From assembly GCF_008001035.1 (NCBI RefSeq), contig NZ_CP042856.1, positions 868,001-932,000 of the forward strand: a DNA stretch of 64,000 bases, in the 5' to 3' direction. Below are positions 57,367 to 64,000 of this stretch, in pieces. The notes beneath the pieces are model-generated. The model worked only from the letters and a program-made list of their open reading frames with translations. It did no database searches and had not been told where the DNA came from. Origin of the DNA: Salinibacterium sp. dk2585. GTDB lineage: Bacteria > Actinomycetota > Actinomycetes > Actinomycetales > Microbacteriaceae. A program made the translations under genes and the position numbers. Numbering within the stretch: the first letter of the stretch is position 1; every line of letters starts with the position of its first letter.

Positions 57367-57387
57367 TGAGTAGTGCTCCTTAGGTGA

Positions 57388-57412
57388 GCGCGACCCATTC
57401 ACAAGGTCGCGC
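57388..57412 (-). promoter_or_regulatory. Hairpin in the whiB1 5' leader
   Basis: GCGCGACC and GGTCGCGC form an 8-bp stem with a 9-base loop, ending 6 bases upstream of the ribosome-binding site of whiB1. It could affect translation or mRNA stability, or be an operator dyad. A smaller CTCAC..GTGAG palindrome lies further upstream at 57465-57480. Confidence 0.45.
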
Positions 57413-57552
57413 AGGGATACAGAAAAACCTCGGTGAAAGAGTTCGTGGGGTTTCTCGGCAACTGCTCACGGCTTTGTGAGGGCTGAATTTGCCTCCAATA
57501 GACTCTCATATCGGGTGTCGAAGATCAACGATTTTTTCCCTAAGGAAACACT

Positions 57553-57990
57553 GTGAACACGGAGCGAAATATGGATGTGCTAGGCGATGAACGCCAGATG
57601 AACGCTCCGCGGCGCAGCCCGGCCCTGCTGCTCCTGGCCGTCATCCTGGCCCTCGAGTTCCTGCTCCTCGCGGCCGCGTCGGTGTTCCTCATCATTGAAC
57701 TCATCGTTGAGGTGCCGGTCTCGTACCCCTCAGCGATCGCGCTCCTCGTGCTCGCGCTCGTCGCGACCGCCTGGCTTGCAGCCCTGACCGTGAACCTGCT
57801 CCGCGGCGCCTCGTGGTCCCGCGCCGGCATCGTGGTCTGGCAGTTGATGCAGATCGCCGTCGCCGTCGGCCTCTTCCAGGGCGAGACGGCGCGGCCCGAC
57901 CTCGGCTGGGCACTCCTTGTGCCCTCGCTTGTCGCGATCGTGCTGACGTTCACCAAATCGGTGATCGAGGCGACGGCGCGCAGGAACTGA
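57553..57990 (+). CDS. Small four-helix membrane protein of unknown function
   Basis: 145 aa from GTG 57553 with TAAGGAAA just upstream. A charged start of about 20 residues is followed by four hydrophobic helices (LLLLAVILALEFLLLAAASV, AIALLVLALVATAWLAALTV, and two more) and a short basic end. No motif beyond topology is seen. Divergent from whiB1 and convergent with bcp. In-frame ATGs at 57571 and 57598 are alternative starts. Confidence 0.7.
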   Translation: MNTERNMDVLGDERQMNAPRRSPALLLLAVILALEFLLLAAASVFLIIELIVEVPVSYPSAIALLVLALVATAWLAALTVNLLRGASWSRAGIVVWQLMQIAVAVGLFQGETARPDLGWALLVPSLVAIVLTFTKSVIEATARRN

Positions 57991-58018
57991 GCCCCGCGGC
58001 ATCCGTCGCCCTGCGCTC

Positions 58019-58489
58019 CTAGACGCCGAGGAGCTTGCGCACGCGCTGCACGTGCCCCGTCGCCTTGACGTTGCGCAGGGCATGCTCGACCTCGCCGCCC
58101 TCGCCGATTACGAAGGTCGAGCGGATCGTGCCCTGGATGGTCTTGCCGTAGTTCTGCTTTTCGCCCCAGGCGCCATAGGCCTTGTGCGCCTCGAGCTCGG
58201 GATCACTCAGCAGAGGGAACGTGAGTCCCTCGGCATCCTTGAACTTGCGCAGCTTCTCCGGCTGGTCCTTCGAGACGCCGAGCACGACATACCCGGCGGA
58301 TGCCAGGGGCTCGAGGCTGTCGCGGAAGTCGCAGGCCTGGGTGGTGCAGCCGGGGGTGCTTGCCGCGGGATAGAAGTACAGGATGACCTTCCGGCCGGCA
58401 AAGTCGGAGAGCGATACCTGGGTGCCGTCCTGGTCGGGGAGGGTGAACGCGGGCGCGGTGTCACCGACGGCAAGCAGGGTCTCAGGCAT
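58019..58489 (-). CDS. bcp: Thioredoxin-dependent peroxiredoxin (Bcp type)
   Basis: 156 aa. [32 protein letters not shown] with peroxidatic Cys48 and resolving Cys53 five residues on, and [16 protein letters not shown] define an atypical two-cysteine AhpC/TSA-family enzyme that reduces peroxides in the cytoplasm with thioredoxin. Single gene, convergent with the small membrane protein and divergent from tRNA-Lys. Confidence 0.93.
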   Translation of the reverse strand: MPETLLAVGDTAPAFTLPDQDGTQVSLSDFAGRKVILYFYPAASTPGCTTQACDFRDSLEPLASAGYVVLGVSKDQPEKLRKFKDAEGLTFPLLSDPELEAHKAYGAWGEKQNYGKTIQGTIRSTFVIGEGGEVEHALRNVKATGHVQRVRKLLGV

Positions 58490-58526
58490 GGTTCTCCTAG
58501 GAAAATCGACGGGGTTGAGGGCCGGT

Positions 58527-58556
58527 TTCAGATGCGCCCTGTACTCATGCTAATCT
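58527..58556 (+). promoter_or_regulatory. Candidate promoter of tRNA-Lys
   Basis: TTCAGA (58527-58532), an 18-base spacer and TAATCT (58551-58556) 35 bases before the tRNA start. The -10 is good for a high-GC genome; the -35 matches four of six consensus positions. Confidence 0.4.
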
Positions 58557-58590
58557 TGTTCCTCGGCGCCGAAGTCAGCTTCGACACCGA

Positions 58591-58666
<76 letters not shown>

Positions 58667-58669
58667 AGA

Positions 58670-58698
58670 AAGCCCCGCACTCTCAGAGTGCGGGGCTT
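58670..58698. terminator. Terminator of tRNA-Lys
   Basis: A perfect 13-bp stem (AAGCCCCGCACTC / GAGTGCGGGGCTT) with a TCA loop, followed by a pyrimidine-rich CTTCGTT. It ends the tRNA transcript and may also serve the convergent flavin reductase gene. Confidence 0.88.
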
Positions 58699-58716
58699 CT
58701 TCGTTCGGCCGGGGCG

Positions 58717-59301
58717 TTAGATCGTTGTCTGCTCCCCGAGCGCGTGCCACGTGCGGTTGTGGTAGACGAGCGGCGCTGACGGCTCTTCGGCCACGTAGGA
58801 CTGGAGCGCATGCACCGCGATGACGGTCGAGTTGCCGGCCTCCATGCGCTCGACGACGCGGCCGCGAAGCCAGCTGTCGGTGCCAACGAAGTAGGGCTCG
58901 CCCGTGATGAGCCGACTCCAGCGGCTGGTGTCGGCGAAGCGATCGATTCCGCTCGTGGAGCAGAGCGTCGCGAGGTCGAGTTGCTCGGCGCCGAGGAGGT
59001 GCACGACGAGCGTTTCGGCCTTGAGGATCGTGGGCGTTGCCGACGAGAGCGACGACACCGAGAAGACGAGCAGGGGCGGTTCGACGCTGACGGAGAAGAC
59101 GGATGTCGCGGTCAGTCCGACTGGCCCGTCGCCGGCATCCGCCGTGATGACGGCAACGCCGGCCGGGTGGTTGCGGAAGACGGCCTTGAACTCTTCAGCG
59201 GTGAGGCCATCGGCGGCAGGGTTCTCGTGCCGTGCGTCGCTGATGCGTGCGACAGCGTGCTGCGCTGGCGTCGCGTGGGTTCCGGTCGCGTGGTGCGTCA
59301 T
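58717..59301 (-). CDS. Flavin reductase-like FMN-binding protein
   Basis: 194 aa from ATG 59301 with GGAG about 8 bases upstream. The split-barrel flavin reductase pattern is clear: EFKAVFRNHPAGVAVITAD, PVGLTATSVFSVSVEPPLLVF and a central HLLGAEQLDLATLCST; the C-terminal strand carries APLVYHNRTWHAL. Members reduce FMN or FAD with NAD(P)H for a partner monooxygenase, or act alone. No monooxygenase gene is adjacent. The 48 N-terminal residues up to EFKAVF are His/Ala-rich. Confidence 0.87.
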   Translation of the reverse strand: MTHHATGTHATPAQHAVARISDARHENPAADGLTAEEFKAVFRNHPAGVAVITADAGDGPVGLTATSVFSVSVEPPLLVFSVSSLSSATPTILKAETLVVHLLGAEQLDLATLCSTSGIDRFADTSRWSRLITGEPYFVGTDSWLRGRVVERMEAGNSTVIAVHALQSYVAEEPSAPLVYHNRTWHALGEQTTI

Positions 59302-59397
59302 GAAGCTATCTCCAGTCGAGGTGTCTGCACCCCAGTCTGTCGCGGGCACCTGAATGTGGTTAACGCTGTTGCGCTGTGTGACATTCCCGCGCTGGCG

Positions 59398-60381
59398 TCA
59401 GAGAAGCCCCTCGCGCCCGCCAGACACCCAGGAGGGTGTTGCCGTGCGTGCCCCGGCGACCCGCTCGGCGATGGTCTCTAGCGCCGCCATGTCATCGCCC
59501 GCCAGTTCGACTTCGGTCGCGCCCAGGTTGCTGCGGAGGTGCTCGATGCTTCGCGTGCCCGGGATGACCGAGACGGATGCCCCGAATCCCCGTGCCTTCG
59601 CAAGCAACCACGCGATCGCGACCTGTTCTGTCGCCGCGCCGACCCGCCGTGCCACCACCCGCACTTCTTCAGCGACGGCCTGGTTGCGCGGCAGGTTCCC
59701 GGGGCGGAAGCGCGGGAACGCCTGGCGCATGTCGTGCGCCGCGGCATCCGCGTCGAAGCCATCGGTGAGGAGCCCGCGTGAGACGGGGGAGTAGGGCACG
59801 ACCGCGATGCCGAGTTCGGCGGCGGTCGGCACGACGTGCACCTCAACGTCTCGGCTGAGGATGCTCCATTCGGATTGCACGGCGGCAATGGGGTGCACCG
59901 CGTGGGCGCGTCGCAACTCGTCCCCCGTCGCCTCGGAGAGGCCGACGTGGCGAATCTTGCCGGCCTTCACGAGCTCGGCGAAGGCGCCGACGGTCTCCTC
60001 GACCGGCACCTCCGGGTCAATGCGGTGCTGGTAGTAGAGGTCGAGGTGCTCGACGCCGAGTCGGCGTAGCGAATCGTCGATGTTCGCGCGGATCGTTTCG
60101 GGGCGACCGCTGATGCTGCGTGTGCCGACGCCAGCCCCCATCGAGAGTCCGGTCTTCGATGCGAGGAACACCTCATCCCGGCGGCGTCCGCGCAGGAATC
60201 GCCCGATACTCTCCTCGCTCGCGCCGTCGCCATAGATGTTGGCCGTGTCGAGGTGGCGCACACCGGACTCCACGACCGAGGCGAGCAGGCGCTGGGCGGA
60301 TGCCTCGTCAATCGCTCCGTAGGAACCCCCGAGCGACATCGCGCCGTAGCCGACGGGGTCGAGGTCGATCGCCCGGCTCAC
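59398..60381 (-). CDS. Aldo/keto reductase
   Basis: 327 aa from GTG 60381, overlapping the stop of the 62-aa gene. TIM-barrel AKR motifs: LDTANIYGDGASEESIGRFL (catalytic Asp/Tyr), ASKTGLSMG (catalytic Lys), DLYYQHRIDPEVPVEET (catalytic His), AVQSEWSILSRD and a C-terminal NADPH-binding IPGTRSIEHLRSNLGA. It resembles the AKR13-type group of general NADPH-dependent carbonyl reductases; substrate unknown. The longer in-frame reading to 60672 has no AKR features and is a shadow. Confidence 0.9.
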   Translation of the reverse strand: MSRAIDLDPVGYGAMSLGGSYGAIDEASAQRLLASVVESGVRHLDTANIYGDGASEESIGRFLRGRRRDEVFLASKTGLSMGAGVGTRSISGRPETIRANIDDSLRRLGVEHLDLYYQHRIDPEVPVEETVGAFAELVKAGKIRHVGLSEATGDELRRAHAVHPIAAVQSEWSILSRDVEVHVVPTAAELGIAVVPYSPVSRGLLTDGFDADAAAHDMRQAFPRFRPGNLPRNQAVAEEVRVVARRVGAATEQVAIAWLLAKARGFGASVSVIPGTRSIEHLRSNLGATEVELAGDDMAALETIAERVAGARTATPSWVSGGREGLL

Positions 60382-60566
60382 CGCTCGAGCTCGTGCGTCT
60401 CCGTGTTCTTGACCACCGTGCCGATGGCGATCCCGACGGCGCATGCCCAGCTGACCCACATGAGGATGAGACGCCAGTCGCGCGGTCCGTTGAGGGTCGC
60501 GCGCACTGCACCCATTCCGCCGAAGACGGCGGAGAGCACGCTGCCGCTGAAGATGAATTTGCGCAT
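60378..60566 (-). CDS. 62-aa membrane protein
   Basis: Start at ATG 60566 with GGGAG about 7 bases upstream; MRKFIFSGSVLSAVFGGMGA, a basic middle (RATLNGPRDWRL), a second helix (ILMWVSWACAVGIAIGTVV) and a charged end. Two membrane segments are predicted. The stop overlaps the aldo/keto reductase start by four bases. No family recognised. The gap of 156 bases to otsA, which runs the other way, would hold promoters for both. Confidence 0.65.
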   Translation of the reverse strand: MRKFIFSGSVLSAVFGGMGAVRATLNGPRDWRLILMWVSWACAVGIAIGTVVKNTETHELER

Positions 60567-60722
60567 TGAGACTCCCGTTCTCGTCGATGCCCACGCTACC
60601 CCGGCGTGGGGAAGACGCCCAGTCCTGCGCGTGGCGCTTGGGGGTACTCTGGCCTCCAGGATCCCCTTCCACCTTCCCGGTCCCATTTCGGGGGCCCAGT
60701 TACTGACACGGAGCACGCCTTC

Positions 60723-62207
60723 ATGACTGCCCCAGATGCCGCCGAGAACGAACAGCATTCCTTCGTCGTCGTTTCGAACCGTCTCCCCGTCGACCGGGTC
60801 GTCGAGCCCGACGGATCCGCCTATTGGAACCATTCGCCCGGCGGCCTCGTGACGGCGCTCGAGCCCGTCATGCGCCGCAACGACGGGGCATGGGTCGGGT
60901 GGGCCGGCCTGCCGGACCTCGATATCGAGCCCTTCGAGAGTGACGGCATCCACATCGTGCCGGTGCCGCTCTCCGCCGATGAGGTGAGGGACTACTACGA
61001 GGGCTTCTCGAACGACACGCTGTGGCCGCTCTACCACGACGTGATCTCGCATCCGCAGTACCACCGGGAGTGGTGGGACGCGTACGTGCGGGTGAACCAG
61101 CGATTCGCGGATGCCGCTGCCGCGGCGAGCGCCCAGGACGCGGTGGTGTGGGTGCAGGATTACCAGCTGCAGCTCGTGCCGAAGATGCTTCGCGAGGCGA
61201 GGCCCGACCTGACCATCGGATTCTTCAACCACATCCCGTTCCCGCCCTACGGCATCTACTCGCAGCTCCCGTGGCGCACGCAGATCGTCGAAGGCCTCCT
61301 CGGGGCCGACGTCATCGGCTTTCAGCGGCTCGCCGACGCCAACAACTTCTCTCGCGCGGTGCGCCGGCTGAAGGGCTTTCCCACCCGCGGCACGACGATC
61401 GACGTGCCGCTCATCGACGAGTCGCAGGGGGTGCGCGCGCACGGTCCGATCGCGGGCGGCAAGCCGTTCCGCACGGTCATCGCGCGGCAGTTCCCCATCT
61501 CGATCGACGCGAGTGACTTCGAGGACCTGGCGCGCAGGCCCGACATCCAGGCGCGGGCGCGCGAGATCCGTGAGGAGCTCGGCAACCCGCAGAAGGTGAT
61601 CCTCGGCGTCGACCGCCTCGACTACACGAAGGGCATCGGCCACCGCCTGAAGGCATTCGGCGAGCTTGTGGCGGAGGGCAAGGTGCCGGTCGAAGATGTG
61701 ACGCTCGTGCAGGTCGCGAGCCCGAGCCGCGAGCGGGTCGAGGCCTACCGCCAGCTCCGCGACGAGATCGAACTCATGGTGGGCCGAATCAATGGCGACC
61801 ACGGAACCATTGGCCATGCGCCCATCAGCTACCACCACACGAGCTATCCCCGTGAGGAGATGATCGCCCTCTACCTTGCGGCCGACGTCATGCTCGTGAC
61901 GGCACTGCGCGATGGCATGAACCTCGTCGCGAAGGAGTATGCGGCAACCCGATTCGACGAAGACGGGGTGCTCGTGCTGAGCGAGTTCGCGGGCGCCTCG
62001 GATGAGCTCAAGCGCGCGCTCCTCATCAATCCGCACGATATCGACGGCCTCAAGGATTCGATCATGCGCGCGGTGCAGATGCCCCGCTCTGAACGCCGCA
62101 CGCGCATGCGTGCGATGCGCAGGCGCGTGTTCGACAACGACGTGGCGAAGTGGTCGTCGGCATTTCTTGAGGTGCTCACGGCGAATGGACGCAAGGCCTC
62201 TTCGTGA
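60723..62207 (+). CDS. otsA: Trehalose-6-phosphate synthase
   Basis: 494 aa GT20 enzyme from ATG 60723 (GGAG about 10 bases upstream). VVVSNRLPVDRV, the N-terminal HNSPGGL-type loop (here NHSPGGLVTALEPV), QDYQLQLVPKMLR, FFNHIPFPP, LGVDRLDYTKGI and the donor site ALRDGMNLVAKEY are conserved. It joins UDP-glucose and glucose-6-phosphate. The otsB start overlaps its stop, so trehalose is made by a two-step operon. The long reading on the opposite strand here is a shadow. Confidence 0.94.
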   Translation: MTAPDAAENEQHSFVVVSNRLPVDRVVEPDGSAYWNHSPGGLVTALEPVMRRNDGAWVGWAGLPDLDIEPFESDGIHIVPVPLSADEVRDYYEGFSNDTLWPLYHDVISHPQYHREWWDAYVRVNQRFADAAAAASAQDAVVWVQDYQLQLVPKMLREARPDLTIGFFNHIPFPPYGIYSQLPWRTQIVEGLLGADVIGFQRLADANNFSRAVRRLKGFPTRGTTIDVPLIDESQGVRAHGPIAGGKPFRTVIARQFPISIDASDFEDLARRPDIQARAREIREELGNPQKVILGVDRLDYTKGIGHRLKAFGELVAEGKVPVEDVTLVQVASPSRERVEAYRQLRDEIELMVGRINGDHGTIGHAPISYHHTSYPREEMIALYLAADVMLVTALRDGMNLVAKEYAATRFDEDGVLVLSEFAGASDELKRALLINPHDIDGLKDSIMRAVQMPRSERRTRMRAMRRRVFDNDVAKWSSAFLEVLTANGRKASS

Positions 62208-62986
62208 CCCAGGACATCGCGCCGGAATTGGATGCCGCGCTGCACGAGGTCGCCGCGACCGCACGGTTGCTGGTCGCCCTCGACTTCGACGGCACGCTGG
62301 CCCCGCTTGTCGACCGGCCGGAGGATGCCAGGGCGCTTCCCGAAGCCGCAAGGGCCATCGCGCAACTCGTCGAACTGCCCGACACGCGCGTCGCCTACAT
62401 CTCGGGTCGCGCGCTCGAGAGCCTGATCGAGGTCGCGTCCCCGCCCGCGGCGGCGCTGCTCAGCGGCTCGCACGGGGTCGAGACCCGTCTCGATGCGGCG
62501 CCCGGCGTCGAGCTGACGGAGGAGGAGCGCGCGGCGGTCGCCACGTTGCGGCGACTGCTCGAGGGCGTCGCGGAGCAGCATCCGGGCACCTGGGTCGAGG
62601 TGAAACCGGCCGGGTTCGCGCTGCACAGCCGGGCTGCGTCGGCGGATGTCGCGGCGTCCGCCCGGGCGCAGGCGCACGAGCTCATCGTCGCTGAGCTGCC
62701 CGCCGTCACGGAACGGCATGGCAACAAGGTGCTCGAGTTCTCGGTGCGCTCGACGACGAAGGGCGACGCCGTGCGCATGCTGCGCGAGTTCAGCCACGCC
62801 ACCGCGGTCGTCTTCGTCGGCGACGACGTCACCGACGAAGACGGCTTCCGAGCCCTCGGCGAGTCAGACCTCTCCCTCAAGTGCGGAGACGGCGAGACCT
62901 CCGCCCGTCATAGGGTGCCGGCGCCGCAGGATGTCGCCCGCGTGCTGGGGCGCCTCGCGCAGATTCGCTCCCGAAAATATGCCTGA
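62204..62986 (+). CDS. otsB: Trehalose-6-phosphate phosphatase
   Basis: 260 aa from GTG 62204. HAD motif I is DFDGTLAPL (nucleophile and acid/base Asp), the Ser of motif II lies in YISGR, and FVGDDVTDEDGFRAL gives motif III/IV. It releases trehalose, a compatible solute and, in actinobacteria, a building block for envelope lipids. Coupled with otsA. Followed by 101 bases with a TAGAAT hexamer (63014-63019) that may be a promoter of the antiporter gene. Confidence 0.93.
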   Translation: MTQDIAPELDAALHEVAATARLLVALDFDGTLAPLVDRPEDARALPEAARAIAQLVELPDTRVAYISGRALESLIEVASPPAAALLSGSHGVETRLDAAPGVELTEEERAAVATLRRLLEGVAEQHPGTWVEVKPAGFALHSRAASADVAASARAQAHELIVAELPAVTERHGNKVLEFSVRSTTKGDAVRMLREFSHATAVVFVGDDVTDEDGFRALGESDLSLKCGDGETSARHRVPAPQDVARVLGRLAQIRSRKYA

Positions 62987-63087
62987 ATCGGAATTCTCAG
63001 CGTTGGCGGCCGTTAGAATGTGATGGTTCCGCCGCATCTCACGACTCCCGTGTACGCGCGCCACCCGCCCACCGAGACGGAGGTCAC

Positions 63088-64000
63088 GTGCTGATTTCGC
63101 TGGGCTTCTTCGCGCTTGCGGCGATTCTCGCCCCCGCGCTCACGAAGGTGCTCGGCCCGCGGGTCTTCTACGTCCTGGCGCTTGTTCCCCTCGGCGCTCT
63201 CGGAGTCTCTGTGGCGGTCGCCCAGCGCATCCTCGACGGTGAGATCGTCACGGAGTTCCTGCCGTGGATCCCTGAGATCGACCTCGGCCTCTCGCTGCGA
63301 CTCGACACTCTCTCATGGGTGCTCACGCTCGTCGTGCTGGGGGTCGGCGCGCTCGTGCTCGTGTACTGCGAGCGCTACTTCCCGGCGGATGAGCCCGGCC
63401 TCGGTCGCTTCGCCGGGTTCTTCATCGCCTTCAGCGGCAGCATGTACGGCCTCGTCGTTGCCGACGACATCTTCCTGCTCTTCATGTTCTGGGAGGCGAC
63501 GACCGTCTTCTCCTACCTCCTCATCGGCCACTACACCGATCGCAAGGCGAGCCGAGGAGCCGCGCTCCAGGCACTCCTCGTGACGACGGCCGGCGGGCTC
63601 ACGATGCTGGTCGGTCTCGTCATCCTTGCGGCCGAGACGGGCACGACGAGCCTCACGGCGATCGTGGCAGCGCCACCACCAGAGGGTGCCGCTGTCATCA
63701 CGGCCGTCTATCTGCTGCTCGTGGGAGCCGTCTCCAAGTCCGCCCTCGTGCCCTTCCACTTCTGGCTGCCCGCCGCCATGGCCGCCCCGACGCCGGTCAG
63801 CGCCTACCTGCACGCAGCCGCGATGGTGAAGGCCGGCATCTACCTCATCGCGGCGCTCGCGCCCGCCTTCTCGACTATTCCGGGATGGCGGGAGGTGCTC
63901 GTGATCCTCGGTGTCGCAACCATGCTGGTCGGCGGATGGCGCGCCCTCCGCCAGACCGACATCAAGCTGCTGCTCGCCTACGGCACCGTGAGCCAGCTCG
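63088..64000 (+). CDS. mrpA: Na+/H+ antiporter subunit A (Mrp/Mnh), N-terminal part
   Basis: Partial; 304 codons are visible before the right edge. GTG 63088 follows GGAGG (63079-63083). The protein is a NuoL-like membrane subunit: FYVLALVPLGALGVS, FMFWEATTVFSYLLIGHY (functional Glu), SKSALVPFHFWLPAAMAAP, TPVSAYLHAAAMVKAGIYL (conserved Lys and His) and DIKLLLAYGTVSQL. Mrp antiporters exchange Na+ for protons and serve pH and salt tolerance. Other subunits (mrpC-G) should follow to the right. Confidence 0.9.
   Translation, partial: MLISLGFFALAAILAPALTKVLGPRVFYVLALVPLGALGVSVAVAQRILDGEIVTEFLPWIPEIDLGLSLRLDTLSWVLTLVVLGVGALVLVYCERYFPADEPGLGRFAGFFIAFSGSMYGLVVADDIFLLFMFWEATTVFSYLLIGHYTDRKASRGAALQALLVTTAGGLTMLVGLVILAAETGTTSLTAIVAAPPPEGAAVITAVYLLLVGAVSKSALVPFHFWLPAAMAAPTPVSAYLHAAAMVKAGIYLIAALAPAFSTIPGWREVLVILGVATMLVGGWRALRQTDIKLLLAYGTVSQL

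Noticed and set aside
60378-62351. Long minus-strand reading frame (657 codons) opposite otsA
   Set aside because: Most of it mirrors otsA in antisense and has no domain-like segments; only the last 62 codons look like a real membrane protein with its own start and ribosome-binding site.

Overview
The window is high-GC DNA with dense gene packing, frequent GTG/TTG starts and 4-8 base start/stop overlaps. Marker genes (two WhiB proteins, mtrAB-lpqB, a long-form hpf beside secA, a PdtaS-type kinase beside a WhiB1-type gene, DUF3499, DUF5719, an Rv3235-type protein) place it in an actinobacterium. The protein flavour suggests a Microbacteriaceae-like genus, but that is an inference. No transposase, integrase, CRISPR array or rRNA was seen.

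Region 1 (about 1-20000) is a cell-surface polysaccharide locus. It holds the start of a divergent Wzz-type chain-length protein, a GT2-GT4 two-domain glycosyltransferase, a sugar-nucleotide 4-epimerase, a flippase-like protein, large membrane proteins, a GT2/DUF2304/DUF2142 operon, further GT2 and GT4 enzymes, galE, two O-antigen-ligase/polymerase-like proteins, and a set for a GDP-deoxysugar: gmd, a ColD-type PLP 3-dehydratase (His replaces the PLP-binding Lys) and a GDP-fucose-synthase/ColC-type reductase in which the epimerase Cys is Ala. Together they predict a GDP-3,6-dideoxyhexose, a sugar type best known from Gram-negative O-antigens.

Region 2 (about 20000-49000) is a core block whose gene content and rough order resemble the Mycobacterium tuberculosis stretch from manA/whiB2 through sahH, mtrAB-lpqB and hpf to secA1: manA, whiB2, a GT2-membrane protein, a DUF5719 protein, a zincin-like protein, DUF3499, manB and sahH. 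Then come divergent RDD and SpoIIM-family genes and a His/Gly-rich small protein. A seven-gene minus-strand run follows (membrane protein, DUF4129, DUF4350, MoxR ATPase, DUF58, sensor kinase, response regulator). The block closes with mtrA-mtrB-lpqB, a comF-type gene, hpf and secA. ManA and ManB make mannose-1-phosphate, the precursor of the GDP-mannose that Gmd consumes, so regions 1 and 2 are linked metabolically.

Region 3 (about 49000-64000) contains a putative lipoprotein, an Rv3235-type protein, a BldC-like small regulator, a SAF-domain/CpaE-like pair without other pilus genes, a DUF5671 membrane protein, pdtaS, whiB1, bcp, tRNA-Lys(CTT), a flavin reductase, an aldo/keto reductase with a 62-aa membrane protein, otsA-otsB for trehalose, and the start of an Mrp antiporter A subunit cut by the right edge. 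No stretch longer than about 300 bases lacks a gene; the largest gaps (about 180-220 bases) hold promoters, dyads or terminators listed below.
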